Positions 1 to 10,457 of a DNA stretch of 64,000 nt are shown here, in pieces. Source of the stretch: Candidatus Halobonum tyrrellensis G22 (lineage in GTDB: Archaea > Halobacteriota > Halobacteria > Halobacteriales > Haloferacaceae); the NCBI RefSeq assembly GCF_000495475.1, contig NZ_ASGZ01000070.1, positions 1-64,000 of the forward strand. Reading direction: 5' to 3'. Both the position numbers and the translations under genes were made by a program. The number at the start of each line of letters is the position of its first letter. The stretch's first letter is position 1. Under the pieces are notes generated by a model, which made no database searches, was not told where the DNA came from, and saw only the letters and a program-made list of their open reading frames with translations.

Positions 1-37
1 GCGACCAGGACGCCGACGCCTACCCTGACCCCGACGG

Positions 38-398
38 GTTTCAGACGTACCCTCGTGGGGTTGAAGCATTGGATGCTCCCTGTGTTGTACAGGTTGGACA
101 CCTGTTTCAGACGTACCCTCGTGGGGTTGAAGCAGCTCAGCCGACGAGTCACTAACAGACACGTTGTAGTTTCAGACGTACCCTCGTGGGGTTGAAGCAT
201 CCAGCCGTCGACAACGGCCTGGACGGCGCCCGTGAGTTTCAGACGTACCCTCGTGGGGTTGAAACTCCCCGTTCGCCCGAGCGGAAGCGGCGTATGTAAC
301 CTGGTTTCAGACGTACCCTCGTGGGGTTGAAGCGGAGAGAGCAGCCGCCTGCTCGATCGGAGTCACGTGTTTCAGACGAACCCGTTATTCGGCCCCAG
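38..398. CRISPR. CRISPR array, distal end (type I-B-like repeat)
   Basis: Five full 30-bp repeats start at 38, 104, 169, 236 and 304, with a degenerate copy at 369. Each begins GTTTCAGACG and ends GGGGTTGAAGC; the copy at 236 ends GAAAC instead. Spacers are 35-38 bp (68-103, 134-168, 199-235, 266-303, 334-368), and a partial spacer fills 1-37. The repeat closely resembles those of haloarchaeal type I-B systems. The last copy keeps the first 14 bases with one change and then diverges, as expected for the leader-distal end. The leader and any cas genes should therefore lie left of the window. No cas gene is visible here. Confidence 0.97.
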
Positions 399-836
399 TC
401 GAGTTGCTCGGCGAATACAAACGATCACCAGTAGTGACTGCGAACACGGTTCTCACGCTGCTGAAGAAGCAGACTGGAATCGGATAGAACCCTCTCGGAG
501 GCTAATGAGGCCTGTCGACTAGGGGCGGCGCTGTCGTGACAGTGACGAACTGAGATGAGAGATGGAGATCTCGACACAGTTGCCTTAGAACCGTATTGAG
601 TCTAGTCGCCTCCCCCAATTCGGCCGCTATCACGCATCACGGCCTCTCTATACAAGCTGCAGTCTCATCTTCCACGGTTGCCCAGAAGTTGAGACTAGTG
701 CTCTCAATGCAAATGGCTACTGCCCTGGCTGTCCGTCGAGAGACAGCCTATCATGTCATCCGATCAATACCTTCACAAAAATCTGGGAACGATTGTGGAG
801 ATGGTCTCTCAGAGACCGTTTCAGGCCTGATTCAGG
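399..836. other. Gap between CRISPR array and ABC exporter
   Basis: No convincing gene. An open frame at 596-877 has no recognisable content and overlaps the exporter 3' end. The stretch holds one copy of the dispersed repeat described at 608-710. Confidence 0.5.
608..710 (+). repeat. Dispersed repeat copy A
   Basis: Shares ordered blocks with 3420-3507 and 4799-4858: CAATTCGG, then CGCATCA, then GGCCTCTCTATAC, then AGTCTCA. After these, copies A and B share GTTGAGACT followed by a variant of TCTCAATGCA. AGTCTCA (661-667) and TGAGACT (690-696) can pair as a stem. It may be an insertion-sequence end or a small non-autonomous element; the family is not identified. Confidence 0.5.
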
Positions 837-2756
837 CTACTCCCCGTGCGGTCGGAGCTGTTCCGGTAGTTCCGTAGTTTCTCCCGTATGGACCTCCCAG
901 AGGGACGCGTATAGTCCGTCACGTTCAACCAATTCTTCGTGGTAACCCGATTCCACGATCCGTCCGTCACGGAGCACCAGCAATCGGTCGGCCTCTCGAA
1001 CTGTCGAGAGTTGGTGGGCGATCACGAACGTCGTACGTGAAGCGCTCAGATCAGAAAGGCTCTCCTGGATCAGCAACTCGGTCTGATTGTCGACGTGGCT
1101 AGTCGCTTCGTCGAGAATCAGGATCGGGGGATCCTTGAGAAGTGCGCGGGCAATCGCAATCCGCTGGCGTTGCCCGCCTGAGAGTTTCACGCCCCGTTCG
1201 CCGACTGCAGTGTCATACCCGTCCGGAAGATCACGGATGAACTCGTGAGCGTTCGCCCGCTTGGCCGCTTCGACGACCCGCCGTTCGTCGGCGTTCGGAT
1301 CACTGTACGCGATATTCTCGCGGACAGTACCTCCGAACAGGAATGGGTCCTGACTCACGTAGCCGATCGCCCCGCGAAGGCTCCCCACGGTCGTCATCGA
1401 CACGTCGGTGCCGTCGATCGTGATCGTCCCCTCGTCGGTATCGTACAGCCGAAGTAAGAGCTTCAGCACCGTCGATTTTCCGGCTCCCGTCGGCCCCACG
1501 AGTCCGACGAACTCACCGGGTTCGGCTTCAAAGGTAACGCATTCAAGGGTCGGGCTGTCGGCGCCCGGATACGTGAACGAAACGTCGCGGTATTCCACGC
1601 GTCCGTCGACGTGTTCCAACTGCTCCGCCTCATCTGACCCCGATATTCTGCTCGGGTAGTGAAGGAGGCCGAACACCCGCTTGGTCGACGCTCTCGCATC
1701 GGTATACGTATCGACGAGGTCTCCGATCTGAGAGGACTCCTGGACGAGTCGCCGTCCGTAGAAAAGGAATGTCACGAAAAGGCCTGCGGAGAGCGGGGAG
1801 GAAAACACGAGCGGGGGCCCGAACAGCGCCCACCAGCCGCCGACGACGACGATGGTGAGGGACATCACTTCGGTGAGCAGCCGGCGAGTCGAGTAGAACA
1901 GTCCCGAGAGTTTGGCCGCACGCCAGTCGGCTTCCCAGAACGCTCGTGAGTGCGATCGATGCTGCGCGCTCTCTCGTCGTTCCGTGCTGAACGTTTTGAT
2001 AGTCTCGATGCCGCCGATAGCGTTCTGCACGTGTGTGTTCAATTCCCCAACTGCCGATCGTCGTTCGTCGTAGCGGGGCTCGATCGCCCGTTGATAGACA
2101 TACACCAGCCCGAGCATCACGGGGAGAAACGACATTGAGAACAGGGTTAGTTGCCAGTGAAGTCCGATCATGAAGGCGAGAAGTCCGACCAACAACGTAG
2201 TCGACTCGATGGACTGTCTGAGTCCGCCTAAGAGAAACTCTTGTAATTGGTTGACATCGTTGTTGAGGACGCTCATGACGTTTCCCGTCGCTTCGGTCTC
2301 GAAAAACGCCATATCGAGCCGCTGGGTTGCATCGTAGGCGTCTGTCCGGAGGTCGTGCAGGATTGATTGCTGGAACCAGCGGAACGTCACGACCTGTACG
2401 GCCTGGGTAAGTGCTGTCGCGAGGGCGGTCGCAACGAATAGACCTGCAATCAATCCGAACTGCCCACGTGTGCCCGAGGGAATCCAAGCGTGTGGCACGA
2501 GTACGAGGGATAGTGTGGTCCGCTGTCCGGTGAAGAAGGCGTCGAGTGTAACGCCGAGAAGGTACGGTGGGACGAGCGTGAGTAGTTGATGGAGAATCGT
2601 GGTACAGACGGCAATAGCAAACACCCCCGTGTTCCCCGGTACATATCGCCTCATCAGGGCTATGATCGGATCGGAGTCTCCGCTGTCCGCCTCGTACACC
2701 GCCGAAATGTCCGGGTGCCGTTCGTCCCCAGTCATACGTCGGAGGACTGTCTCCAT
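837..2756 (-). CDS. ABC exporter, fused permease-ATPase
   Basis: A 639-residue half-transporter that probably works as a homodimer to move a substrate out of the cell; the substrate is unknown. The N-terminal half (about residues 40-340) is a six-helix exporter-type membrane domain. The C-terminal half (about 390-620) is the nucleotide-binding domain, with Walker A GPTGAGKST, signature LSGGQRQR, Walker B ILILDEATS and a downstream H-loop His (VIAHQLST). Length is normal for the family. The ATG at 2756 is the first possible start, and a second Met lies seven codons in. It stands alone beside the CRISPR array and transposase debris, so context does not reveal its cargo. The family is well supported; the role is not. 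Confidence 0.93.
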   Translation of the reverse strand: METVLRRMTGDERHPDISAVYEADSGDSDPIIALMRRYVPGNTGVFAIAVCTTILHQLLTLVPPYLLGVTLDAFFTGQRTTLSLVLVPHAWIPSGTRGQFGLIAGLFVATALATALTQAVQVVTFRWFQQSILHDLRTDAYDATQRLDMAFFETEATGNVMSVLNNDVNQLQEFLLGGLRQSIESTTLLVGLLAFMIGLHWQLTLFSMSFLPVMLGLVYVYQRAIEPRYDERRSAVGELNTHVQNAIGGIETIKTFSTERRESAQHRSHSRAFWEADWRAAKLSGLFYSTRRLLTEVMSLTIVVVGGWWALFGPPLVFSSPLSAGLFVTFLFYGRRLVQESSQIGDLVDTYTDARASTKRVFGLLHYPSRISGSDEAEQLEHVDGRVEYRDVSFTYPGADSPTLECVTFEAEPGEFVGLVGPTGAGKSTVLKLLLRLYDTDEGTITIDGTDVSMTTVGSLRGAIGYVSQDPFLFGGTVRENIAYSDPNADERRVVEAAKRANAHEFIRDLPDGYDTAVGERGVKLSGGQRQRIAIARALLKDPPILILDEATSHVDNQTELLIQESLSDLSASRTTFVIAHQLSTVREADRLLVLRDGRIVESGYHEELVERDGLYASLWEVHTGETTELPEQLRPHGE

Positions 2757-3019
2757 TCGATGGCCAACCCGGGTGAGTTTCTATTCCGGCTGTGACTGAA
2801 GAACGTGGCAGATACTCGTGTTCTTCGTAGTGGTCGCAGCTGCAATCGTCCGGTCCACAGTCGCGCTTGCGCTCGTGTACAACCGTCGTTTGTAGATCGG
2901 TGCTTCAGTAGTGTTCGCAGTGAGCGACGGTCCCGTATCATCTGTGTGAGCCGCTGACGGGCGGCGGCCGGCCATAGCACAGCCTCGAGCCACGGCTATG
3001 GCCGTGAGAAGACGCCCGA

Positions 3020-3286
3020 GTGTTCCGCCAGGTAGAAGATAAGTGCTTTGGGGACCAGGAGACGGTACTCATCGAATACCTGGCTCGCCGTCCCGAGATC
3101 TGCGAGAAACTGGGCTTGGAGTCGATTCCCGCTCAGTCGACGCTATGGCGAAGCTGCCATACACGCTTCACGAAAGATCTCCGTGAGACTATCGGGACGT
3201 TTGCTTGAACGATCCTTATCACCGCTCAGAACGCGGGTATCATGGTTCCGTGTAAGCCGGATCGAACGAGGAATCGGGTAGTGAGG
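3020..3286 (+). pseudogene. Transposase N-terminal relic
   Basis: The frame from 3020 reads like the N-terminal part of haloarchaeal DDE transposases (EYLARRPEICEKLG, then PAQSTLWRSCHTRFTKDLRET). It stops at TGA 3206-3208. The same frame then continues with TILITAQNAGIMVPC, which is the expected next block of such proteins, so the TGA is a nonsense mutation inside a former gene. Homology fades after about 3286 and the catalytic core is absent. Copy B of the dispersed repeat follows 130 bp later and could be an end of the same element. The exact IS family is not certain. Confidence 0.7.
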
Positions 3287-3419
3287 TGCTCTATTCGGGT
3301 TAGCGCGCCGTCTCAGTGGCTACACTGCTGGAAATATCGATCATTCGCCCATATGGTTGGGAGTATAATAAGAATGGCCGCTTGGAGAGTGATCTGAGGT
3401 AGTTTGCGTAGACTGCATC

Positions 3420-3507
3420 ACCCAAATTCGCGCATCAGAGCCCGCTATACCCGTTGTAGTTTCAACTTCTCGGGTCAACAGTAGTTGAGACTGGCGTTCT
3501 CGATGCA
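3420..3507 (+). repeat. Dispersed repeat copy B
   Basis: Carries CGCATCAGAG, GCTATAC, GTAGTTTCAAC and then AGTTGAGACTGGCGTTCTC. The AGTTTCAACT block and the AGTTGAGACT block form an imperfect inverted repeat. It lies just downstream of the transposase relic. Confidence 0.5.
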
Positions 3508-3592
3508 TACGGCGTGATCGGCTCTGATAGCGTTCAAGATGAACCTCCTTGGACAGGATAGTAGAACTGCCTCCTCCCCACCGAGACGTAAA

Positions 3593-4033
3593 TTAGAGTT
3601 CTGCCGTATAGTCGGGGATTACGGTCTCGAAGAGATTACCACAGCACTCCCAGAGGAGTTTCGGAGGAGACTCTGCTTCGAACACGGCCCCTTCGTAGTG
3701 TGGCGTCTCCATTGAGGCCGTCTGGTACTGAAAGTGCGCTACACCGAGATCGTCGTGATCTTCATCTTGGTGCCAGCCGCAATGGAACTCCAAGTTTGGA
3801 TCGGCGTAGTCGATTCTGAATTCGTCATGGGGCGGCGTCAGTTTCCAGTGGACCTCGAGCTGTGGTGACTCAGACCCGGTCGGTGGAACGACTCGCTGTG
3901 GGTCGATCTCAGCGGCGAGGTACCGTTTCTGGATCGCGTCTGGCTCGAACCGGACGGAGATGACTTCGACTTGTCGTTCCAGTACGTCCTTGAGCGTCCG
4001 ATAGAGAGCCGGGTTTTCCGCTCCAGGCTTCAT
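3593..4033 (-). CDS. TumE-like protein, putative toxin partner
   Basis: A 146-residue acidic protein with no signal peptide or membrane segment. The middle (about residues 60-115) has the alternating beta pattern and the Trp/His-rich stretch FHCGWHQDEDH seen in small haloarchaeal TumE/DUF6516-type proteins. That link is inferred from pattern and context only. The gene overlaps the upstream wHTH gene by four bases (ATGA), so the two are translationally coupled, the usual order of a DNA-binding antitoxin followed by its toxin. If correct, it would act in the cytoplasm under control of the partner. An alternative is a non-toxic regulator accessory. Confidence 0.6.
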   Translation of the reverse strand: MKPGAENPALYRTLKDVLERQVEVISVRFEPDAIQKRYLAAEIDPQRVVPPTGSESPQLEVHWKLTPPHDEFRIDYADPNLEFHCGWHQDEDHDDLGVAHFQYQTASMETPHYEGAVFEAESPPKLLWECCGNLFETVIPDYTAEL

Positions 4034-4548
4034 GCGGAGGCGGAGCGCCGCTCACCGGGGAAACGGTCGTAGAGCCGGAGCGCGTCTTCAACGAGACGAC
4101 GGCGCGTTTTGAGGTGGTCCCACTCACGGGCCGCCTGACGACGTTCACGCTCGTCCGTAGCGTCTTCTGTCCTCCCGAGGCTCGCGCGTAGTTCGTTGGG
4201 GGTTTCGACGTCGTATTTGGCCTTCCACGCTCGAATCTGTTCGTTCATCTCTTCGAGACTCGCGGCGAGGTCGTCAGGCGAGTGTTCTTCGTAGAGCTCG
4301 CGCATCTCGATGAGGTACTGACCGACGGGGTCAGGCTCATACGTGGTCTGCTGGCCGCGTGTATCCGCGTTCAGCTTGCCGTCGTCTGTGAGACGTTTGA
4401 GGTACTTGGTCGCCGTTTCGTGGGCTACCTCGGCCTCTGCGGCGATCCAGTTGGCCGTTCGGGGTTCACTGACGGTGAGTGCGATTGCTTCGACGCGCTC
4501 GGCCGCCGATAGACCGTCAGTCCAGCTTCGGTCCGGTTCGTCGTTCAT
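4030..4548 (-). CDS. Winged-helix DNA-binding protein (DUF7342-like)
   Basis: A 172-residue protein. Residues about 15-75 form a winged HTH (ERVEAIALTVSEPRTANWIA, then HETATKYLKRLTDDGKL and a wing around RGQQTTYEP). The rest is a charged helical tail likely to be a coiled-coil dimerisation region. It resembles the DUF7342 family common on haloarchaeal plasmids. It is the first gene of a two-gene unit with the TumE-like gene, so it is plausibly the antitoxin and autorepressor. The ATG at 4548 sits near an AT-rich upstream region (4566-4605). Confidence 0.75.
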   Translation of the reverse strand: MNDEPDRSWTDGLSAAERVEAIALTVSEPRTANWIAAEAEVAHETATKYLKRLTDDGKLNADTRGQQTTYEPDPVGQYLIEMRELYEEHSPDDLAASLEEMNEQIRAWKAKYDVETPNELRASLGRTEDATDERERRQAAREWDHLKTRRRLVEDALRLYDRFPGERRSASA

Positions 4549-5032
4549 GACTCCGTCTACGTCCTCAATGCAGAAATAATTTGATGTGGTTCAGATTATA
4601 TCGAATACGGTGTCTCCTGGGTAGACTGGTCGACATTCCCGAGGAGAGCTGGGTGGGTGGTGGGATGGCTGAGAAGAGCCGAATCGTTCCGTGGGGCATC
4701 TGATGGTGAGCAGGTTTCTCCTGACACTCGGAGTTTACCAAGGCTAGTTAGATTCAGAGAATAAACGGCTATCAGAGCGGGAATTGGAGCATTCTGCCTT
4801 CCTCAATTCGGCTCAATCCACGCATCAGAGGCCCTCTATACGGCGGGTAGTCTCAACACCCCACCCGAGAGATTTTATATCGCCATATAGAGTTTATAAG
4901 CTCCGATTTAGGCCATACACATCTCGAAACGCGTGTTATTAGCGGTTTTAGTGATTTTGCCACCCACTGTGGATTAGAGTTGCTGTACACAGTAGAATTA
5001 TCGAGGTCCACGCTGTCCGGTGAGCACGGACC
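4549..5032. other. Intergenic region with repeat C
   Basis: No gene found. It contains dispersed repeat copy C. About 50 bp before 5033, a stretch with TACACAGT followed by GGTGAGCAC matches the region just upstream of the intact integrase at 17924, so the integrase duplication included its promoter. Confidence 0.5.
4799..4858 (+). repeat. Dispersed repeat copy C
   Basis: Contains CAATTCGG, CGCATCAGAGGCC, CTCTATAC and GTAGTCTCAAC in the same order as copies A and B. It lacks the 3' GTTGAGACT half, so this copy is truncated. Confidence 0.5.
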
Positions 5033-5450
5033 ATGGGGACCACTCAGGACGACGCTACACCCGAGATTTTGATCGAGCGCGCTATCGAACAGTACCTCGA
5101 TAGCGTCGAGGCCGGTAGCTCACGGAAGAACTTCCAGTCAGCGCTCGCCCGGTGGCGCACTTGGCTCGAGGATGAACGCGGTGTGACCACACTTGACGAC
5201 CTCGACGTTTTGGACTGCCACCAATACGCTCGTCACCTCAAGCAGCGCGGTCGCGACGGCGAGCTCAAAGCCGGCACCGCGATACCACCTATACGCGTAC
5301 GTCCGCGCGTTCCTCTCGTTCTGCGTCGCAGACGAGTTCCTCGACACGAACCCCACGAAGGCGAATCGACCGACGAACTTCCCGAACACCTCGGTAACGC
5401 CGACCGTCAGTTCTGGCAGAAAAACGAGCGACGGGCGCAGTCCCTCGGGA
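5033..5450 (+). pseudogene. Tyrosine recombinase N-terminal fragment
   Basis: Residues 1-83 closely match the intact integrase at 17924 (IERAIEQYLDSVEAG, SRKNFQSAL, DLDVLDC). The reading frame then shifts near 5280: AYVRAFLSFCVADEFLDTN continues in frame +2, and RQFW.KNERRA in the first frame again. The catalytic domain is missing. It is an N-terminal SAM-like/core-binding remnant and cannot be an active recombinase. Its 3' end (about 5360-5440) repeats as a diverged copy at 6988-7090, so relatives of the same gene flank the intervening DUF1593 gene. Confidence 0.88.
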
Positions 5451-5498
5451 TGATCCCGTCGGAAACCTTACCACATCAACCGGTAATGCCTCGATCGT

Positions 5499-6839
5499 AT
5501 GAGTTCGGCTACTGACGACTCCCGTCCGAGGATCGTCGCCACGACGGATGGGGAGATCGACGACCGGTGTTCCATGATCCGCTTCCTGATGTACGCCAAC
5601 GAGTGGGACATCGAGGGGTTGATCTACTGCAGTTCCCGTTTCCACTGGGACGGCCACGACTGGGCGGGCACCGACTGGATCGAAGGCCAGATAGACACAT
5701 ATGCGCAGGTGTACGAGAACTTGGTCGAACACGACTCCGAGTACCCCTCCCCCGATGAACTGCGGGACCTGGTGTACGTCGGTAACATCGACGACGTCGG
5801 CGCGATGGACGAGGATACGCCCGGTTCGGACCGGATCGTCGACGTACTCCTCGACGATAAGCCGGGTCCCGTGTACCTCCAAGCGTGGGGGGGCACCAAC
5901 ACGATCGCGAGGGCGCTCTGGAAGATCGAGAATGAACACCCCGAGCGAATGGAAGAGGTAGCGGATAAAGCAGTCATCTACATCATACTCAATCAGGACC
6001 GGACGCTGCGGGAGTACATCCAGCCGAACTGGCCGGATCTACAGGTGCTGAACAGCTTCAAACAGTTCGGGGTCTTCGCCTACGACTGGAAGAACCTCAT
6101 CCCGGAGGAGGAGCATCGACGGTTCTTCGAGTCCGAGTGGCTGGAGGAACACATCCTGACCGGTCACGGCCCGCTCGCCTCGGAGTACCCGACGGTAGAT
6201 CTCGATCGTGAGGAGGACCTGTGGGACAGCGTCAGAGTCTACTGGGAGGAGGGACAGTACTTCCTCTCGGAGGGCGACACACCGTCGTACCTCCACCAGA
6301 TTCCCGTCGGACTCGGAAGTCTCGAGCATCCGAGCTACGGTGGGTGGGGCGGACGATTCGAACGAGAGCCAGGGAGTAAGAACGTCTGGATCGGCGCCGA
6401 GGACGACGGCGACCTCTACAAGCCGATCTGGCGTTGGATCTCCGACATGCAGCGAGACTGGGCCGCGCGCGCCGACTGGTGTGTCCAGTCGTACGAGGAA
6501 GCGAACCATCCCCCGGACGTCGTCGTGAACGGGGAATCCGGGCTGGACATCGTTAGAACCGACGCTCGACCCGGTGAGACCGTCGAGGTGGACGGGTCGG
6601 GGACCACCGACCCCGACGGCGACGGCCTCGAGTATCAGTGGTGGAACTATCGAGAAGCCGAACAGGTCCGCGGTGGCCCGCCCGCGATCGAGATACACGA
6701 CTCCCGGAGCGAGCGTGCTACAGTCGAAATCCCGGCGGACGCGGAGGAACGGGAGTACCACGTTGTCCTCACGGTAACCGACGACGGCGAGCCGAATCTC
6801 ACCCGCTACCGGCGGGTCATCCTCAACGTACAGTCGTAA
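5499..6839 (+). CDS. DUF1593 / Sde182-type nucleoside-hydrolase-like protein
   Basis: A 446-residue protein matching the cellulose-binding Sde182 / DUF1593 family. The N-terminal domain (about residues 8-330) has the nucleoside-hydrolase-like start RPRIVATTDGEIDD, where Asp residues normally bind calcium, followed by a Trp-rich centre (LQAWGGTNTIARAL). The C-terminal 110 residues form a beta-sandwich of the Sde182 C-terminal type (VNGESGLDIV, SGTTDPDGDGL, YHVVLTVTDDG). In bacteria these proteins occur in polysaccharide-utilisation loci; the exact reaction is not settled. No signal peptide is visible at the chosen ATG. It lies between integrase fragments, close to a sugar importer and two glycosidase genes, which suggests plant or algal glycan use. 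Confidence 0.88.
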   Translation: MSSATDDSRPRIVATTDGEIDDRCSMIRFLMYANEWDIEGLIYCSSRFHWDGHDWAGTDWIEGQIDTYAQVYENLVEHDSEYPSPDELRDLVYVGNIDDVGAMDEDTPGSDRIVDVLLDDKPGPVYLQAWGGTNTIARALWKIENEHPERMEEVADKAVIYIILNQDRTLREYIQPNWPDLQVLNSFKQFGVFAYDWKNLIPEEEHRRFFESEWLEEHILTGHGPLASEYPTVDLDREEDLWDSVRVYWEEGQYFLSEGDTPSYLHQIPVGLGSLEHPSYGGWGGRFEREPGSKNVWIGAEDDGDLYKPIWRWISDMQRDWAARADWCVQSYEEANHPPDVVVNGESGLDIVRTDARPGETVEVDGSGTTDPDGDGLEYQWWNYREAEQVRGGPPAIEIHDSRSERATVEIPADAEEREYHVVLTVTDDGEPNLTRYRRVILNVQS

Positions 6840-6987
6840 CGTCGCAGAAACCGGATCCGCTTGTATCGTATCGGAAGTAAATGTAGAGCGTTCGCGTACT
6901 GCTTGGAGAACCGACCAGGTACCGGGATCGGAAGTGTCACCGGATCCACGTTGACAACCATCTGACTAGACGCCCAGTCGGGACGGC

Positions 6988-7104
6988 GAACACACAGCCA
7001 AGCGGGCGACCGACGACCTTCCCCAAGACCTCGGCGACACCAACCGGCAGTTCTGGCGTGAAAACGAGCGGCGAGCGATCCTGCGGTTCGTCGATGGCGC
7101 GAAC
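6988..7104 (+). pseudogene. Integrase middle fragment
   Basis: The DNA translates as AKRATDDLPQDLGD, then RQFWRENERRAILRFVDG, matching residues about 108-145 of the intact integrase at 17924. There is no start, and homology ends abruptly at about 7104. It is a relic lying in the 360-bp gap between the DUF1593 gene and the importer ATPase. Confidence 0.85.
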
Positions 7105-7199
7105 TGTGGAATGAGAATCCGGTCTCACGCGAGTGCGAAAGAGTCCCCCACGGAGGTTTCAATTAAAAAGTGGAGGTGTCGCCGTGTCTCTCCGGTTAC

Positions 7200-8327
<1,128 letters not shown>

Positions 8328-8337
8328 TCGTAGTCAC

Positions 8338-9174
8338 CTACTGTTTGACCGACCCCGAGAGGATGCCCTTGATGAAGTACTGTTGCATCGTCAGGAAGAC
8401 GACGAAGATGGGCGTCACCGCCAACGACGTCGCCACCATGATCTGGTCGAAGTACACCCGCTGTTGGCCGACCAGTTCGGCCAGCGCGAGCGGGATGGTG
8501 TACATCTGCGGGTCCTGCAGGATCACCAGCGGGTAGAGGAACGCCTGCCACTGGTTCAAAAACAGGATGATCGACAGCGCCGCCAGCGACGGTAGCATCG
8601 TCGGTAGCGCGATCTTGTAGTACAGCTGGAACTCCGTCGCCCCGTCCATCCGCGCGGATTCGAGCAGCGAGTCGGGGATCGCCTTCATGTTCTGGCGCAT
8701 CAGGAAGATCCCCAGCGGGTTCGCCGCCCACGGCAAGATCACCGCGAGGTAGGAATTGGTCCACCCGATCTGCACCATCAGCAGGAACAGCGGGATGATC
8801 AACAGCTGGATCGGCAACACCAGCGTCGCGAGGATGAAGTAGAACAGCGGCTCCTTGAACCGGAACTCGTACTTCGCGAACGCGAACCCCGCCATCGAAC
8901 ACAGCACCAACGACAGCGCCGTGTACGACACCGAGATGATGATGCTGTTCCACATGCTGTTGAGGAAGTCGATGTTCTCCTGGAGCGCTTGGAAGTTGTC
9001 GAACCACTGAAGACCGGGAATTATCCGTGGTGGCCAACTGAAGAACTCCGACTGCGGGATGGTCGCAGCGACGATCATCCAGTACAGCGGGATCAATACG
9101 AGGACGACGATCACCATGAGGAAGATGTACGCGCCGAACTTCCAGAGCGCCTCGTTGCGTGTCTCGGTACGCAC
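8338..9174 (-). CDS. Sugar ABC importer permease (MalG type)
   Basis: A 278-residue inner permease with six predicted membrane helices, the first at about residues 12-35. The EAA coupling motif appears as ESARMDGATEFQLYYKIALP at about residues 170-189, which docks on the ATPase. It starts with GTG at 9174, overlapping the TAG stop of the upstream permease by one base, so the two permeases are translationally coupled and probably form a heterodimer. Length and topology match the MalG/ProW-like carbohydrate permease family. Confidence 0.95.
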   Translation of the reverse strand: MRTETRNEALWKFGAYIFLMVIVVLVLIPLYWMIVAATIPQSEFFSWPPRIIPGLQWFDNFQALQENIDFLNSMWNSIIISVSYTALSLVLCSMAGFAFAKYEFRFKEPLFYFILATLVLPIQLLIIPLFLLMVQIGWTNSYLAVILPWAANPLGIFLMRQNMKAIPDSLLESARMDGATEFQLYYKIALPTMLPSLAALSIILFLNQWQAFLYPLVILQDPQMYTIPLALAELVGQQRVYFDQIMVATSLAVTPIFVVFLTMQQYFIKGILSGSVKQ

Positions 9175-10193
9175 TACTCCTCACCCCCGTACTGAATTTG
9201 GACGATCGACATCGCACTCACGATGATCACCAGCAGGACGGAGACAGCACTGGCGTACCCCAGGTTGAGTTGGAGGAACGCCTGGTTGTAGATGTACTGC
9301 ACGACGGTGATGGTGGCGTTCGAGGGACCACCGCCCGTGATGATGTACGGTTCCGAGAATATCTGGAACGTGCCGATCGTCGACGAGACGACGACGAACA
9401 GCAACACCGGCTGGATCTGCGGCAGCGTGACGTAGCGGAACTTCTGCCAACGGCCCGCACCGTCGATCTCTGCGGCCTCGTACAACTGCTCGGGCACCGT
9501 CTGGAGGCCCGCGAGCAGGATGATCATGTTGTAGCCGAGCCAACGCCAGGTGACTGCGAGGACGATCGTCATCCGCGCACCCCACGCGCTGCCGAGCCAC
9601 GCGACCGGCGAGAGCCCGAGTTGGACGAGTACGTAGTTGATGAGGCCCGCTTGGTCGTTGAACAGCAGCAGGAAGATGGTCGAGTACGCGACCAGTCCCG
9701 TCGCCACGGGCAGGGCGATGAGCGTCCGGAACAGCCCCTTCGCGCGGATGAACTTCGAGTCTAATACGACTGCGGTCGCTAGTCCCACCGAGACCATCAG
9801 CGGCACCTGCACGAGAAAGATGAAGGCGGTGTTGAACAGCGACGTGTGGAACAGCCCGTCCCGAAATACGAGCCGTTCGTAGTGGGAGAGACCGACGAAC
9901 TCTAGGTTCGCGATCTGGGGGATCGATACGGTTACCGGTCCCATCGTCACCGACAACAGCACCTCGTTCGCGACGCCGAGGTAGTTGAAGAACGAGAGGT
10001 AGAGCGTATACGCTGTCGGGAAGAGCAGAAAAATCCCGAATAGGATGAAGAACGGCGAGATGTACGCGTACGGAAGCCACGGGATTTCGGGGATTCCCGC
10101 CGAAATGTCCTGTCGCGTATAGCGCACTCGGTCGGAGAGCTGCTGGTACGCCTCTAACGAGCGAACTCGCGATCGGATCGCGCTCAATGCCAT
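9174..10193 (-). CDS. Sugar ABC importer permease (MalF type)
   Basis: A permease of about 340 residues. The ATG at 10193 (MALSAIRSRVRS) was chosen; the frame is open further upstream to 10322 but that extension is basic, low quality and unlike the family. A first membrane helix follows ISPFFILFGIFLLFP. The EAA loop reads EAAEIDGAGRWQKFRYVTLP near the C-terminus. It pairs with the MalG-type permease next to it. A 264-bp gap separates it from the solute-binding protein gene, so it may also have its own promoter. Confidence 0.92.
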   Translation of the reverse strand: MALSAIRSRVRSLEAYQQLSDRVRYTRQDISAGIPEIPWLPYAYISPFFILFGIFLLFPTAYTLYLSFFNYLGVANEVLLSVTMGPVTVSIPQIANLEFVGLSHYERLVFRDGLFHTSLFNTAFIFLVQVPLMVSVGLATAVVLDSKFIRAKGLFRTLIALPVATGLVAYSTIFLLLFNDQAGLINYVLVQLGLSPVAWLGSAWGARMTIVLAVTWRWLGYNMIILLAGLQTVPEQLYEAAEIDGAGRWQKFRYVTLPQIQPVLLFVVVSSTIGTFQIFSEPYIITGGGPSNATITVVQYIYNQAFLQLNLGYASAVSVLLVIIVSAMSIVQIQYGGEE

Positions 10194-10457
10194 ACTGGTC
10201 GTGACTCCCGTACAGTGTGTCTCCACTCGGATGCGTATCCGGACCGAAGTTCGGTCGTACGCCGGGTTGTTGGGACGACGCGAGACGGGCCGATTCGAGA
10301 CCAGGGGGACCGGACGCTCCACCGGCGAGATGACTCGGTCGACGAGCGATAGCTACGGCTCGCTCCGAGCATCGCGTCCGGCCGAAACGTGGGCTCCCTG
10401 GTCGAGAACGCTGACGTGTTCATGACATTCGTGAATGAGACGTGGTCTCGACTGAGG

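Noticed and set aside
1-400. cas genes or a leader next to the array
   Set aside because: The degenerate repeat is at the right end, so the leader should lie left of the window; no Cas motif was found to the right.
596-877. Open frame between CRISPR array and exporter
   Set aside because: It overlaps the exporter 3' end, has no recognisable content and crosses repeat copy A.
2732-2993. Two minus-strand open frames upstream of the exporter
   Set aside because: Low-complexity Arg/Thr composition unlike haloarchaeal proteins and no start signal.
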